Under the pieces are notes generated by a model, which was not told the DNA's origin, ran no database searches, and was given only the letters and a program-made list of their open reading frames with translations. Of a stretch of DNA of 55,124 bases, positions 25,267 through 33,140 are shown one piece after another. The stretch lies in assembly GCA_019421005.1 (NCBI GenBank), contig JAHZGA010000005.1:1-55124 (forward strand), given 5' to 3'. Each line of letters starts with the position of its first letter. The stretch's first letter is position 1. Made by a program: the position numbers and the translations under genes. Source of the stretch: a bacterium. GTDB taxonomy: Bacteria > Bacillota_I > Bacilli_A > RF39 > UBA660.

Positions 25267-25896
25267 ATGAGAAAAATATATAGTTTAGTTGTTGAAACTA
25301 ACGGTTTAAAAGTTCCGGTTAATTTAACTTATTATAACCCAGTTTTAAAAACTGAAGAATTAACAAAAAAAGTGCCATTAAAAGTAATTACTGATTTAAC
25401 TACTTCATTTAATAATAAAATCGAATTATTAGACCATTTAAAAAGTGAATATGGTATTGAATGTAATAGAAGATCTAAAGTTAAAATAATGTATGTTAAT
25501 AATAAGAAAACTAGAGATTTAAAAGTTGTATATAAAAATACTTATTTAAATGGTATTGTCTTAACACCTAATAAAGCTGTTATTAAAAATACCGAAAAAA
25601 TAGATGAAGTTTTAAATAAAGCTAGACATTTATATATGAATGGTTTTAAAAGTGAAGTTTTAAGTTTAGTTAATGATGAAAAAATAAGAGGTTATCTTAT
25701 TGATTATTTACATGGCTTTAAATCTTTGAAATTAAAAAATTATTTAATGGATTACCGCAAATACTATGATTTTATTATAGATATTCTTGATATTGATAGT
25801 AATGAACTAAAAAAAGAGATAGTTCATGAAGAAGAAGATATTATAAGAGATTATTATGTTAAAAATTTAGATAAAATTTTAAAAATAAGAGCTTAA
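25267..25896 (+). CDS. Hypothetical protein between topA and xerC
   Basis: 209 residues, soluble, no recognised family. The first third is beta-rich and basic (VETNGLKVPVNLTYYNPVL, RRSKVKIMYVNNKKTRDLKVVYKN); the rest is helical, ending in an acidic helix pair (EIVHEEEDIIRDYYVKNLDKIL). ATG follows TATAGGTGATTTT. It has its own promoter and ends at a large hairpin terminator, so it is a single-gene unit. In Bacillus the corresponding place holds trmFO, to which this is unrelated. Confidence 0.75.
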   Translation: MRKIYSLVVETNGLKVPVNLTYYNPVLKTEELTKKVPLKVITDLTTSFNNKIELLDHLKSEYGIECNRRSKVKIMYVNNKKTRDLKVVYKNTYLNGIVLTPNKAVIKNTEKIDEVLNKARHLYMNGFKSEVLSLVNDEKIRGYLIDYLHGFKSLKLKNYLMDYRKYYDFIIDILDIDSNELKKEIVHEEEDIIRDYYVKNLDKILKIRA

Positions 25897-25927
25897 ATTA
25901 ATTATTAAATATATTTTTGATTATTTC

Positions 25928-25984
25928 CCTTTTTCAAATCTAGTGATATTATCTTTTTAGATAACTAGATGAAAAAGGTTTTTT
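25928..25984 (+). terminator. Large Rho-independent terminator
   Basis: CCTTTTTC (25928-25935) pairs with GAAAAAGG (25971-25978) and ATCTAGT (25938-25944) with ACTAGAT (25964-25970), leaving a two-A bulge; an inner TATC/GATA pair is possible. TTTTTT follows directly. Confidence 0.9.
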
Positions 25985-26030
25985 ACTTGACTAAAAAATT
26001 TAAATGAGTTACCATTATAATGGTGATAAT

Positions 26031-26912
26031 ATGGATAAACTAATTAATTATTTTATCAATTATTTTGAAAATGAATTAAACTATTCAAAAAATACAATAA
26101 AAAGTTATCAAAAAGATTTAGAAATATTTAAAACTTTTGTTAAAGATACTAATATAAATAAAATAGATTATAATTATATAAGAGAATATTTAAGTTATTT
26201 ATATGAAAAAAACTACAGTAAAACTTCAATTGCACGAAATATAAGTACTTTAAGAAGTTTCTTTAAATATCTATATAATGAAAATATTATTAAAGATAAT
26301 CCTCTTGTTTTAATTTCTAACCCTAAGTTAGATAAAAAATTACCAAAAGTGTTGAATTATCAAGAATTAGAAAATCTATTATTAACACCTGATATCAATA
26401 CTCCAATAGGTTTAAGAGATGCTTGTATACTAGAACTACTTTATTCAACTGGAATAAGAGTTAATGAATTAACCAATATAAAAATAAATGATATAAATTT
26501 TACGGAAAAGAAAATTTTGATTTTAGGAAAAGGAAATAAAGAAAGATATGTTTTATTTGGAAATTTATGTTTAAAAAAAATTAATGATTATTTAAGAAAT
26601 GGTAGAACTTATTTAGATAAAGATAATAATCAATACTTATTTTTAAATAAAAAAGGAAAAAAAATATCCGATCGAACTATAAGAACAATGATAGATACAA
26701 TGTGTAATAAAGCTTCTATAAAAATGCATATCAGTCCGCATACATTAAGACATACATTTGCAACTCATATGTTAAATGAAGGCGCTGATTTAAAAACTGT
26801 TCAAGAATTATTAGGACATGAAAATTTATCAACAACTCAAATATATACTCATGTTTCTAATGAATATTTAAGAAATATTTATTTAAATACTCATCCAAGA
26901 GCTAAAAAATAA
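26031..26912 (+). CDS. xerC: Tyrosine recombinase XerC/XerD
   Basis: Site-specific recombinase that resolves chromosome dimers at dif. An N-terminal SAM-like core-binding domain (ELNYSKNTIKSYQKDL) precedes the catalytic domain, in which the full set is visible: R143, K167, H237-xx-R240 in SPHTLRHTFATHML, H263 in LLGHENLSTTQ and the nucleophile Y272. At 293 aa with no extra domains it is of the cellular Xer type and not a phage integrase. I start at ATG 26031, after AATGGTGATAAT; an in-frame ATG upstream (26004) has no ribosome site. Position near topA supports XerC over XerD. Confidence 0.9.
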   Translation: MDKLINYFINYFENELNYSKNTIKSYQKDLEIFKTFVKDTNINKIDYNYIREYLSYLYEKNYSKTSIARNISTLRSFFKYLYNENIIKDNPLVLISNPKLDKKLPKVLNYQELENLLLTPDINTPIGLRDACILELLYSTGIRVNELTNIKINDINFTEKKILILGKGNKERYVLFGNLCLKKINDYLRNGRTYLDKDNNQYLFLNKKGKKISDRTIRTMIDTMCNKASIKMHISPHTLRHTFATHMLNEGADLKTVQELLGHENLSTTQIYTHVSNEYLRNIYLNTHPRAKK

Positions 26913-26921
26913 ATATTTTTT

Positions 26922-26951
26922 CTTGTCTGTTTATCATTAATTTGTTATAAT
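26922..26951 (+). promoter_or_regulatory. SigA-type promoter of ppdK
   Basis: TTGTCT (26922-26927), an 18-nt spacer and TGtTATAAT with the hexamer at 26946-26951. Confidence 0.7.
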
Positions 26952-26974
26952 AATTATTAGAATAGAGGGATAGA

Positions 26975-29587
26975 GTGGAAAAATACGTTTATAGTTTTAA
27001 TGAAGGAAACAAAGATTTAAGAGATTTATTAGGAGGCAAGGGTGCAAATTTATCAGAAATGACTAAAATTGGTTTACCTGTTCCTAATGGTTTTGTGGTA
27101 ACAACTAAAGCTTGTTTAAAATATTATAATGATTCTATGACTCTTGATAATGAAATTATTAATCAAGTATTTGAACATTTAAATATATTAGAAAATCAAG
27201 CTAATAAAAAATTTGGAGATTTAAATAATCCATTGTTATTATCTGTTAGAAGTGGTGCAAGGGTAAGTATGCCAGGAATGATGGATACTGTTTTAAATTT
27301 AGGATTAAATGATGAAATAGTAAATAATCATCCTAATAAAAAATTTATTAATGATTGTTATCGTAGGTTTATTACTATGTATGCTGATGTAGTTGATCGT
27401 TTAGATAGAAGTGCTTTTGAAAGTATTATTACAAGATTAAAATATCAAAAAGGTATTACATATGATTTTGAATTTGATGAAAATGATTTAGTTTTTTTAG
27501 TAAATGAATTTAAATTACTTTATTTAAAGTTATCAGGAAAAAACTTTCCTCAAGATCCTAAAGAACAATTAATAAATGCTATTTTAGCTGTTTTTAGATC
27601 ATGGAATAATGATAGAGCTATAACATATCGAAAACTAAATAATATACCTGATTCTTGGGGAACAGCTGTTAATGTTCAACAGATGGTTTATGGAAATATA
27701 AATGAACTTTCAGGAACCGGAGTAGCGTTTACTCGTAATCCTGCAACTGGTGAAAATAAAATATATGGAGAGTATTTAATGAATGCTCAAGGAGAGGATA
27801 TTGTATCAGGAGCTAGGACACCAAAGGATATTGATACTTTAAAGGAAGTAATGCCTAATATTTATGAAGAATTTAAAAAATATGCTAAAATACTTGAAGA
27901 TCATTATGTGGATATGCAAGATATGGAATTTACAATCGAAAATGGTAAGTTATATATGTTACAAACAAGGAATGCCAAAAGAACTGCCAGAGCAGCTTTA
28001 AAAGTTGTTTTAGACTTATTAAAAGAAGAAAAAATAACTAAAAATGAAGCTATCTTAAGAATAGAACCATCTATGTTGGGACAATTATTACATAAAACTT
28101 TTGATGAAAATGAATTAAAAGATGCTGAAATTATTACTAAAGGAATTGCAGCTTCTCCAGGTGCTGGAACAGGAAAAATATATTTTTCAAGTGAAGATAT
28201 TTTAAAACATAAAGATGAAGATACTATTTTAGTTAGACTTGAAACTTCGGCTGAAGATATCAAAGGAATGTATAGTTCTAATGGAATTTTAACTGTCCGT
28301 GGAGGTATGACTTCTCATGCAGCTGTAGTTGCGCGTGGCATGGGTGCTAGTTGTGTTAGTGGATGTGAAGATTTAGTTATTGATGAGGTTAATAAAACAA
28401 TCACTGCACCTAATGGAAAAATTTACAAAGAAGGAGACTATATTTCTATAAGTGGAGATACTGGAAATGTATATGCGAATGCTATTAAAACCGTTGATGC
28501 CAATATAACTGGTGATTTTGAAGAATTTATGAAATTAGTTGAAGATATTGATGCTTTAGAGGTAAGAGCTAATGCTGATACTGAAAAAGATGCCTTAACA
28601 GCTTTAAAGTTTAAAGCATCAGGTATAGGTTTAGTAAGAACAGAACACATGTTTTTTAATGATGACCGTATTTTAAGTGTTCAAGCAATGATTTTATCAG
28701 ATAATTTAGAGGAAAGATCAATTTATTTAGAACAAATGCGCAAAATGCAAGCAACTGATTTTGAAAAAATATTTAAAGTTATGGATAATAAACCAGTTAC
28801 TATAAGATTGATAGATCCACCATTACATGAGTTTTTACCTAAAAACGAGGTAGAAATAAAAGCTTTATCAAAAGTGATTAACAAACCAGCTGAACTTATT
28901 AAACAAAAAATAAGTGAATTAAAAGAGTTTAATCCTATGATGGGTCATCGTGGTTGTAGATTAGCTATAACATATCCAGAAATAGCAATTATGCAAATTA
29001 ATGCTATTATTGATGCTATTGTTAATCTTGATAAATTAGGATTTAAAGTAAAGCCTGAAATAATGGTACCACTTGTTGGTGATGTTAAAGAATATAATTA
29101 TGTTAAAAATATTTTAGAAAGTCATTTAAAAAACGCTATGAGTAAATACCAAATTGATATCAACTATCAAATAGGAACAATGATTGAAGTTCCAAGAGCA
29201 TGTGTATTAGCTAATGAAATTGCTAGTGGTGCTAATTTCTTTAGTTTTGGTACAAATGATTTAACTCAAATGGTATATGGCTTTTCAAGAGATGATGCTA
29301 GTAAGTTTTTAAGTGATTATTATGATAAAAAAATATTAGATACTGATCCTTTTGTAAGTATTGATCAAGAGGGAGTTGGTAAATTAATTAAAACAGCTGT
29401 TAAATTAGCTAAAATGACTAATCCTAATATTGAATTAGGTGTTTGCGGTGAACATGGTGGAGAAGAAAAAAGTGTTGAATTTTTTACTAAAATAGGACTT
29501 GATTATGTTTCATGTTCACCATATAGAATTCCTATTGCAAAATTAGCAAGTGCTCAAACAATTATTAGAGAAAAAGAAAATTTATGA
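26975..29587 (+). CDS. ppdK: Pyruvate, phosphate dikinase
   Basis: Interconverts ATP + phosphate + pyruvate with AMP + PPi + PEP. Three domains are complete: N-terminal ATP-grasp (DLLGGKGANLSEMTKIGLPVP; SVRSGARVSMPGMMDTVLNLG), the mobile phosphohistidine domain with H448 in GGMTSHAAVVARGMG, and the C-terminal PEP/pyruvate barrel (GIGLVRTEHMFF, MGHRGCRLAITYPEI, GTNDLTQMVYGFSRDD, ELGVCGEHGG with the catalytic Cys). Length 870 aa is typical. The start is GTG 26975, after AGAGGGATA. Its last codons and terminator are repeated exactly 3.2 kb downstream. Confidence 0.97.
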   Translation: MEKYVYSFNEGNKDLRDLLGGKGANLSEMTKIGLPVPNGFVVTTKACLKYYNDSMTLDNEIINQVFEHLNILENQANKKFGDLNNPLLLSVRSGARVSMPGMMDTVLNLGLNDEIVNNHPNKKFINDCYRRFITMYADVVDRLDRSAFESIITRLKYQKGITYDFEFDENDLVFLVNEFKLLYLKLSGKNFPQDPKEQLINAILAVFRSWNNDRAITYRKLNNIPDSWGTAVNVQQMVYGNINELSGTGVAFTRNPATGENKIYGEYLMNAQGEDIVSGARTPKDIDTLKEVMPNIYEEFKKYAKILEDHYVDMQDMEFTIENGKLYMLQTRNAKRTARAALKVVLDLLKEEKITKNEAILRIEPSMLGQLLHKTFDENELKDAEIITKGIAASPGAGTGKIYFSSEDILKHKDEDTILVRLETSAEDIKGMYSSNGILTVRGGMTSHAAVVARGMGASCVSGCEDLVIDEVNKTITAPNGKIYKEGDYISISGDTGNVYANAIKTVDANITGDFEEFMKLVEDIDALEVRANADTEKDALTALKFKASGIGLVRTEHMFFNDDRILSVQAMILSDNLEERSIYLEQMRKMQATDFEKIFKVMDNKPVTIRLIDPPLHEFLPKNEVEIKALSKVINKPAELIKQKISELKEFNPMMGHRGCRLAITYPEIAIMQINAIIDAIVNLDKLGFKVKPEIMVPLVGDVKEYNYVKNILESHLKNAMSKYQIDINYQIGTMIEVPRACVLANEIASGANFFSFGTNDLTQMVYGFSRDDASKFLSDYYDKKILDTDPFVSIDQEGVGKLIKTAVKLAKMTNPNIELGVCGEHGGEEKSVEFFTKIGLDYVSCSPYRIPIAKLASAQTIIREKENL

Positions 29588-29619
29588 AAATTTTATCTTA
29601 ATTGATAGAATTTTCTTTT
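29573..29619 (+). repeat. 47-bp direct repeat, left copy (ppdK 3' end plus terminator)
   Basis: A 47-bp sequence covering the last four codons and stop of ppdK and its whole terminator. It is repeated without mismatch at 32766-32812. The matches break at the base before and the base after, so the limits are exact. The two copies enclose the RNA gene, the peptidase-E-like gene and the PfkB-SIS gene, like the att or target duplication of an inserted element. Confidence 0.9.
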
Positions 29620-29620
29620 T
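29586..29620 (+). terminator. Terminator of ppdK (left repeat copy)
   Basis: GAAAATTTTATC (29586-29597), loop TTAATT, GATAGAATTTTC (29604-29615): 12 bp with one G-U pair, then TTTTT. Confidence 0.88.
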
Positions 29621-29740
29621 GTAAGGTTTTATTTTAAAAATATATAATTTATAAAGTTACCTCTTAAACTTTATTATATTAGGTTAATAATAAAAGTATA
29701 TCTTTAAAAGTTATGAATATACTAATAATGGATATGCTAG

Positions 29741-29769
29741 TTGATATTTTCAGAAAAATATAGTATATT
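29741..29769 (+). promoter_or_regulatory. Promoter of the tandem-pseudoknot RNA
   Basis: TTGATA (29741-29746), a 17-nt spacer, TATATT (29764-29769). It predicts a start near 29776. Between ppdK and this point (29621-29740) I see no gene; there is an 8-bp hairpin at 29651-29674 with no T-run. Confidence 0.6.
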
Positions 29770-29775
29770 TATATT

Positions 29776-29930
29776 GCACTGAAAAGTGTGAAAATGTTTT
29801 TCGCTTCTGGATGGTGCGAATAATAAATAATTCCAGGCGACAATGTTTTTCGCTTCCAGGTGGTGCGACTAATAAATGATCCTGGTTGAAAATGCAATAT
29901 AACTTCATCGAAAGATGGAGTTTTATTTTG
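29776..29930 (+). ncRNA. Structured RNA with two tandem H-type pseudoknot repeats and a terminator
   Basis: Two copies of a unit lie 49 nt apart. Each has AATGTTTTTCGCTTC, a 5-bp stem, and a 20-nt loop TGGTGCGA-TAATAAAT-AT (18 of 20 bases identical between copies). Stem pairs are CTGGA/TCCAG (29807-29811 with 29832-29836) in unit 1 and CCAGG/CCTGG (29856-29860 with 29881-29885) in unit 2; three of five pairs differ with compensatory change. TCGC just before each stem (29801-29804; 29850-29853) can pair with GCGA in the loop (29816-29819; 29865-29868), making an H-type pseudoknot with an A/U-rich third loop. TTATATTGCA (29769-29778) and TGCAATATAA (29893-29902) could close the whole, if transcription starts early enough. 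AACTTCATC-GAAA-GATGGAGTT then T-rich sequence forms a terminator. Riboswitch, type III antitoxin-like RNA and independent sRNA all remain open. Confidence 0.75.
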
Positions 29931-29990
29931 TTTTGTGATATATTATATATAATGTTAAATGAAATAAATTAACAAATTTTTATAATATTA

Positions 29991-30740
29991 ATGGGAGTGA
30001 TTATTATAATTAGATATTATTGTAGTGGATTTGATATTAATAATGCTTTTGGACATGGATTGGGTAAAATGTTTAAATTTGAACTGAATAATACTAAAAG
30101 TATTGTATATATTCCAGGAAGTTTAGAAAAATTAGAAAAAGTCAAAACTAAATATATTCCAGCGTTTAATCAATATTTTAAAAATGTCGGAATAGAGTTT
30201 GAACAGGTTAATTTAATAACTTCTGAATTATCAAAAGAAGATGTAAAGAAAATGATTAATGGAGCAAGTTTTATAATATTAATGGGTGGAGATCCATTTA
30301 AACAAAGAAATTTATGTGAACAATTAGATATATTATCTGATTTAAAACAATTTAGTGGTATAATGTTAGGATTTAGTGCAGGAGCAATGTTAATGTCTAA
30401 ATATATAATAATAACTCCATGTAGCGAGGAATATCCCGATTTTCATATTGAAGAGGGATTAAATTTAGATAATTTATCAATTTATCCTCATAATAATATT
30501 TCAAGCGAGGAATATCCTGATGAACTTATTGCAGGGAAAGAAAAATACCCAAAGAAAGATTTAATAGAAGTTGCACGAAAATATGGTGAATTTTATTTAT
30601 TACAAGATAATTTAAGAGAAGATGGATTTACCGATGTAAGTATTATAAAATCTATTAATGGTATTATAGAGTTTTATTATGAAAATGACGGAAAAATTTG
30701 GAAAGTTAGCGATGATATTAGATTACTAACGAAAAATTAA
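29991..30740 (+). CDS. Peptidase E-like (S51, class I glutamine amidotransferase-like) protein
   Basis: About 249 residues. The nucleophile motif GFSAGAMLMS (Ser at about 129) follows ILMGGDPFKQRNL, the layout of the S51 family of aspartyl dipeptidases and cyanophycinase relatives; a later SIYPHNN could give the His. Substrate unknown. The start is unclear: ATG 29991 has no ribosome site of its own, while GGGAGTGA at 29993-30000 would point to a non-standard ATA or ATT codon at 30006-30011, giving a product beginning at IRYYCSGFD. It lies inside the 47-bp repeat island, after the structured RNA and before the PfkB-SIS gene, and is probably co-transcribed with the latter (71-nt gap, no terminator seen). 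Confidence 0.8.
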   Translation: MGVIIIIRYYCSGFDINNAFGHGLGKMFKFELNNTKSIVYIPGSLEKLEKVKTKYIPAFNQYFKNVGIEFEQVNLITSELSKEDVKKMINGASFIILMGGDPFKQRNLCEQLDILSDLKQFSGIMLGFSAGAMLMSKYIIITPCSEEYPDFHIEEGLNLDNLSIYPHNNISSEEYPDELIAGKEKYPKKDLIEVARKYGEFYLLQDNLREDGFTDVSIIKSINGIIEFYYENDGKIWKVSDDIRLLTKN

Positions 30741-30811
30741 CCATAAGCTGTTTTAATAGAAAATTATGAAAATTAAAAACGTATTTATAAAATATAAGAG
30801 GAGAATAAAAT

Positions 30812-32767
30812 ATGAGAGTTGTAAGTATAGGTGATCTTGTAACAGATTATTACTATAAAGATGATAAATTAATAGGTATAAATGGTGGTATGACTTCGCA
30901 TAATATAATTGCCAATTTAGCAAAAATGAGAATAAAAACTTCAGTATTCGCTTGTTGTGGGGACGATTTTCAAGGTAAAATAGCTATTGATAGTTTAAAA
31001 AAAATTAAGGTTGATGTAGAAAACATTAAAATTATTAATGGTATCCAAACTAGATGTTTCCATGTTTCTTATTACGAAAACAATGGGAAATTATCCTTTA
31101 CCTCAAAAAAAAGATGTCCATTTTGCAATAATAAAAAATGGTATAATGAGAGTCTTATAGATACCAAATTTGTTCTTTCCAATATTAAAGTTGATGATAT
31201 TTTAGTCTTTGATAATTTAAATGAAAAAAACCAAACAATTATTGATAATACTAAAAACAAGAAAATAATTGATTTAGGGCAATACTTCGAATTTGAAAAA
31301 ATGTCTGATGAAGAAACAATTAAAAAGTTGTCAAATAAATTTGAAATAATTAATTTTAACGAAAGAGTAACTAAATATCTTTTGAATAGATTGAATTTAA
31401 AAAACGATAACGAATTATATAACATCATAAAACCTAAATTAATGACTATTACTAGAGGAGAAAAAGGCGCCACATTTATAACTAATAACAATGTAGTTGA
31501 TTTTGAATTAATTAATAAAGGCAATGTAGTTGATTCAACAGGAGCAGGCGACGCATTTATTTCAAGTGTTATTAAAGACTCTATTAAAAGTAACTTTAAA
31601 TATGATATAAACAACCTAAAAAAATGGTACAAAAATTCTAATAAATTAACTTCAAAAGTTGTTTCTAAAATGGGGGCAAGAGGACACATTAATTCATTAT
31701 TTAAAATTAAAAAAATCGAAAATATTTGTACATGTGATGAGTTTTATTACACTGAAAGAAAAAGAATAAAAAGATGTAACATTAATATCAATAATTTGGA
31801 AAAAAGAATTGTTAATGCAGTAAATTCATCAGCAAGTATGAAATTAGATGAAATAGGTTTCAATGATAATAAAAACTTTTTATTTGTTGGCACAGGTGGT
31901 TCATATGCAGGAGCATACTTTTCATCGAAAGTAATAAATAATCTATATGGGTGTAATACCTATGCATTATATCCTAGAGATGTATTATATAGAAATAACA
32001 ATGCTGTTGATAAGGTTGTTTTATTTTCCTATTCTGGTACAACCAACGATATCATAAACAGCGTTAAAAACTTTGATAATAAAAATGTTTATATTATTAC
32101 AAAAGGAAAGGTACATGATATTGTATCAAAAACCAATATATTGAAAAACAATATATTAAGTTATAGAACTTCATCAAACAAAGGAAAAGAACGGGGTTTT
32201 TTATCATTTGAAGGAGTTGTCGCACCAGCTTCAATATTTTTGAAATATTATTTAGATAAAACGAACCATGATATTGATATAGATGATTTTATAAAAAACT
32301 CAATCATGTATTGGGATGAAAAAATCGAAAAATTAATCACTAACAGCATGATTAAAAAAATAAAAAGCAATAATTTGATAAATATTTTCAGAGGAGATTA
32401 TACTGATACAGCAAGTTATGATTTAGAAAGCAAAATTATTGAATCTGGAGTATTTAATTGTATAATCCATGAAAAAAAGAATTTTTCACATGGTAGATTT
32501 ATTAATTTTGAAAATTTAAATAACAATTTTTCAATATATTTCAAACAAAAATCAACAACTAAATACGAAGCAACATTATTAAAATATTTAAATGATAATT
32601 GTATGTTGGTTGAAAGTAAATATGATGGAATATTAGCAGAATTTGATTTACTTGTTGCATCACAATTTATAATTTATTATATTGGTAAAATTTTAGATAT
32701 TGATGTATCTAAACCTAGATATTCAGATGATGCAATGAATATATATTTTTACAAAGGAGAATTATAA
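30812..32767 (+). CDS. PfkB-family sugar kinase fused to SIS-domain protein
   Basis: 651-residue two-part enzyme. Residues about 1-295 are a ribokinase/PfkB kinase: NGGMTSHNIIANLAKM (substrate glycines 25-26) and DSTGAGDAFISS (241-252, catalytic base D247). Residues about 330-651 are a double SIS (sugar isomerase) unit: FVGTGGSYAGAYFSSK (358-373), LFSYSGTTNDI (404-414), then a second half with IESGVFNCIIHEKKNFSHGRF. Extra cysteines, CPFC (102-105) and CTC...RC (306-322), could bind a metal. PfkB plus SIS recalls the fructoselysine kinase (FrlD) and deglycase (FrlB) pair, where kinase product is SIS substrate; that parallel is inference. ATG follows AAGAGGAGAA. The stop overlaps the right 47-bp repeat. 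Confidence 0.88.
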   Translation: MRVVSIGDLVTDYYYKDDKLIGINGGMTSHNIIANLAKMRIKTSVFACCGDDFQGKIAIDSLKKIKVDVENIKIINGIQTRCFHVSYYENNGKLSFTSKKRCPFCNNKKWYNESLIDTKFVLSNIKVDDILVFDNLNEKNQTIIDNTKNKKIIDLGQYFEFEKMSDEETIKKLSNKFEIINFNERVTKYLLNRLNLKNDNELYNIIKPKLMTITRGEKGATFITNNNVVDFELINKGNVVDSTGAGDAFISSVIKDSIKSNFKYDINNLKKWYKNSNKLTSKVVSKMGARGHINSLFKIKKIENICTCDEFYYTERKRIKRCNININNLEKRIVNAVNSSASMKLDEIGFNDNKNFLFVGTGGSYAGAYFSSKVINNLYGCNTYALYPRDVLYRNNNAVDKVVLFSYSGTTNDIINSVKNFDNKNVYIITKGKVHDIVSKTNILKNNILSYRTSSNKGKERGFLSFEGVVAPASIFLKYYLDKTNHDIDIDDFIKNSIMYWDEKIEKLITNSMIKKIKSNNLINIFRGDYTDTASYDLESKIIESGVFNCIIHEKKNFSHGRFINFENLNNNFSIYFKQKSTTKYEATLLKYLNDNCMLVESKYDGILAEFDLLVASQFIIYYIGKILDIDVSKPRYSDDAMNIYFYKGEL

Positions 32768-32812
32768 AGAAAATTTATGAAAATTTTATCTTAATTGATA
32801 GAATTTTCTTTT
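32766..32812 (+). repeat. 47-bp direct repeat, right copy
   Basis: Perfect copy of 29573-29619, starting inside the TAA stop of the PfkB-SIS gene. It carries the pseudo-copy of the ppdK last codons and the terminator. The offset between copies is 3193 bp. Confidence 0.9.
32779..32812 (+). terminator. Terminator of the PfkB-SIS gene (right repeat copy)
   Basis: The same 12-bp hairpin as after ppdK, GAAAATTTTATC / GATAGAATTTTC with TTTT, so the repeat supplies each flanking transcript with an identical terminator. Confidence 0.85.
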
Positions 32813-32846
32813 GATATATGGTAAAATTTTTTAAGGAGGTTAATAT

Positions 32847-33140
32847 ATGAAAGAAATTCAAAAGAAAATATGGCAAAACAAAGTAAATAAAGGATTTAAT
32901 ACAACTGACGTAAACAAAGAATTTTGCTTACTTTATGGTGAAGTAGCCGAAGCATATGATGCTTGGAAAAAGAAAAAAGATGATTTAGGAGAAGAACTTG
33001 CAGATATTGCTATTTATTTAATGGGATTATCTGAAATGTTAGGATTTGATTTAGAAGAACAAATATTAAACAAAGTTTCTAAAAATGAAAAGCGTGTTTA
33101 TAAAAACATAGATGGCGTTAATGTGAGGATAAAAGGATGA
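32847..33140 (+). CDS. MazG-like nucleotide pyrophosphohydrolase
   Basis: 97-residue all-alpha NTP pyrophosphohydrolase of the MazG/iMazG type. The metal-binding acidic pattern is visible in LLYGEVAEAYDAWKK and GEELADIAIYLMGLSEMLG (ExxE and ExxD). Such enzymes remove unwanted or modified nucleoside triphosphates. ATG follows TTAAGGAGGTTAAT, and an extended -10 (TGGTAAAAT, ending 32827) stands just upstream. It overlaps the NUDIX gene by 4 nt, giving a two-gene clean-up unit directly beside the right 47-bp repeat. Confidence 0.88.
   Translation: MKEIQKKIWQNKVNKGFNTTDVNKEFCLLYGEVAEAYDAWKKKKDDLGEELADIAIYLMGLSEMLGFDLEEQILNKVSKNEKRVYKNIDGVNVRIKG

Noticed and set aside
26031..26912. xerC as an integrase of a mobile element
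   Set aside because: Size, domain content and the position near topA fit the cellular Xer recombinase, and no element ends or cargo surround it.
29709..29763. Short ORF starting at an ATG near 29714 in the ppdK-RNA gap
   Set aside because: Sixteen codons, no ribosome site, and it runs into the promoter of the RNA.
29793..29885. The two repeat units as a CRISPR array
   Set aside because: Only two units, no unique spacers, no cas genes, and covarying stems typical of a folded RNA.
29776..29930. A complete type III toxin-antitoxin system (ToxIN/CptIN)
   Set aside because: The repeats are pseudoknot-like, as in those antitoxins, but the next gene is a peptidase-E-like protein and no ToxN-like gene is near.
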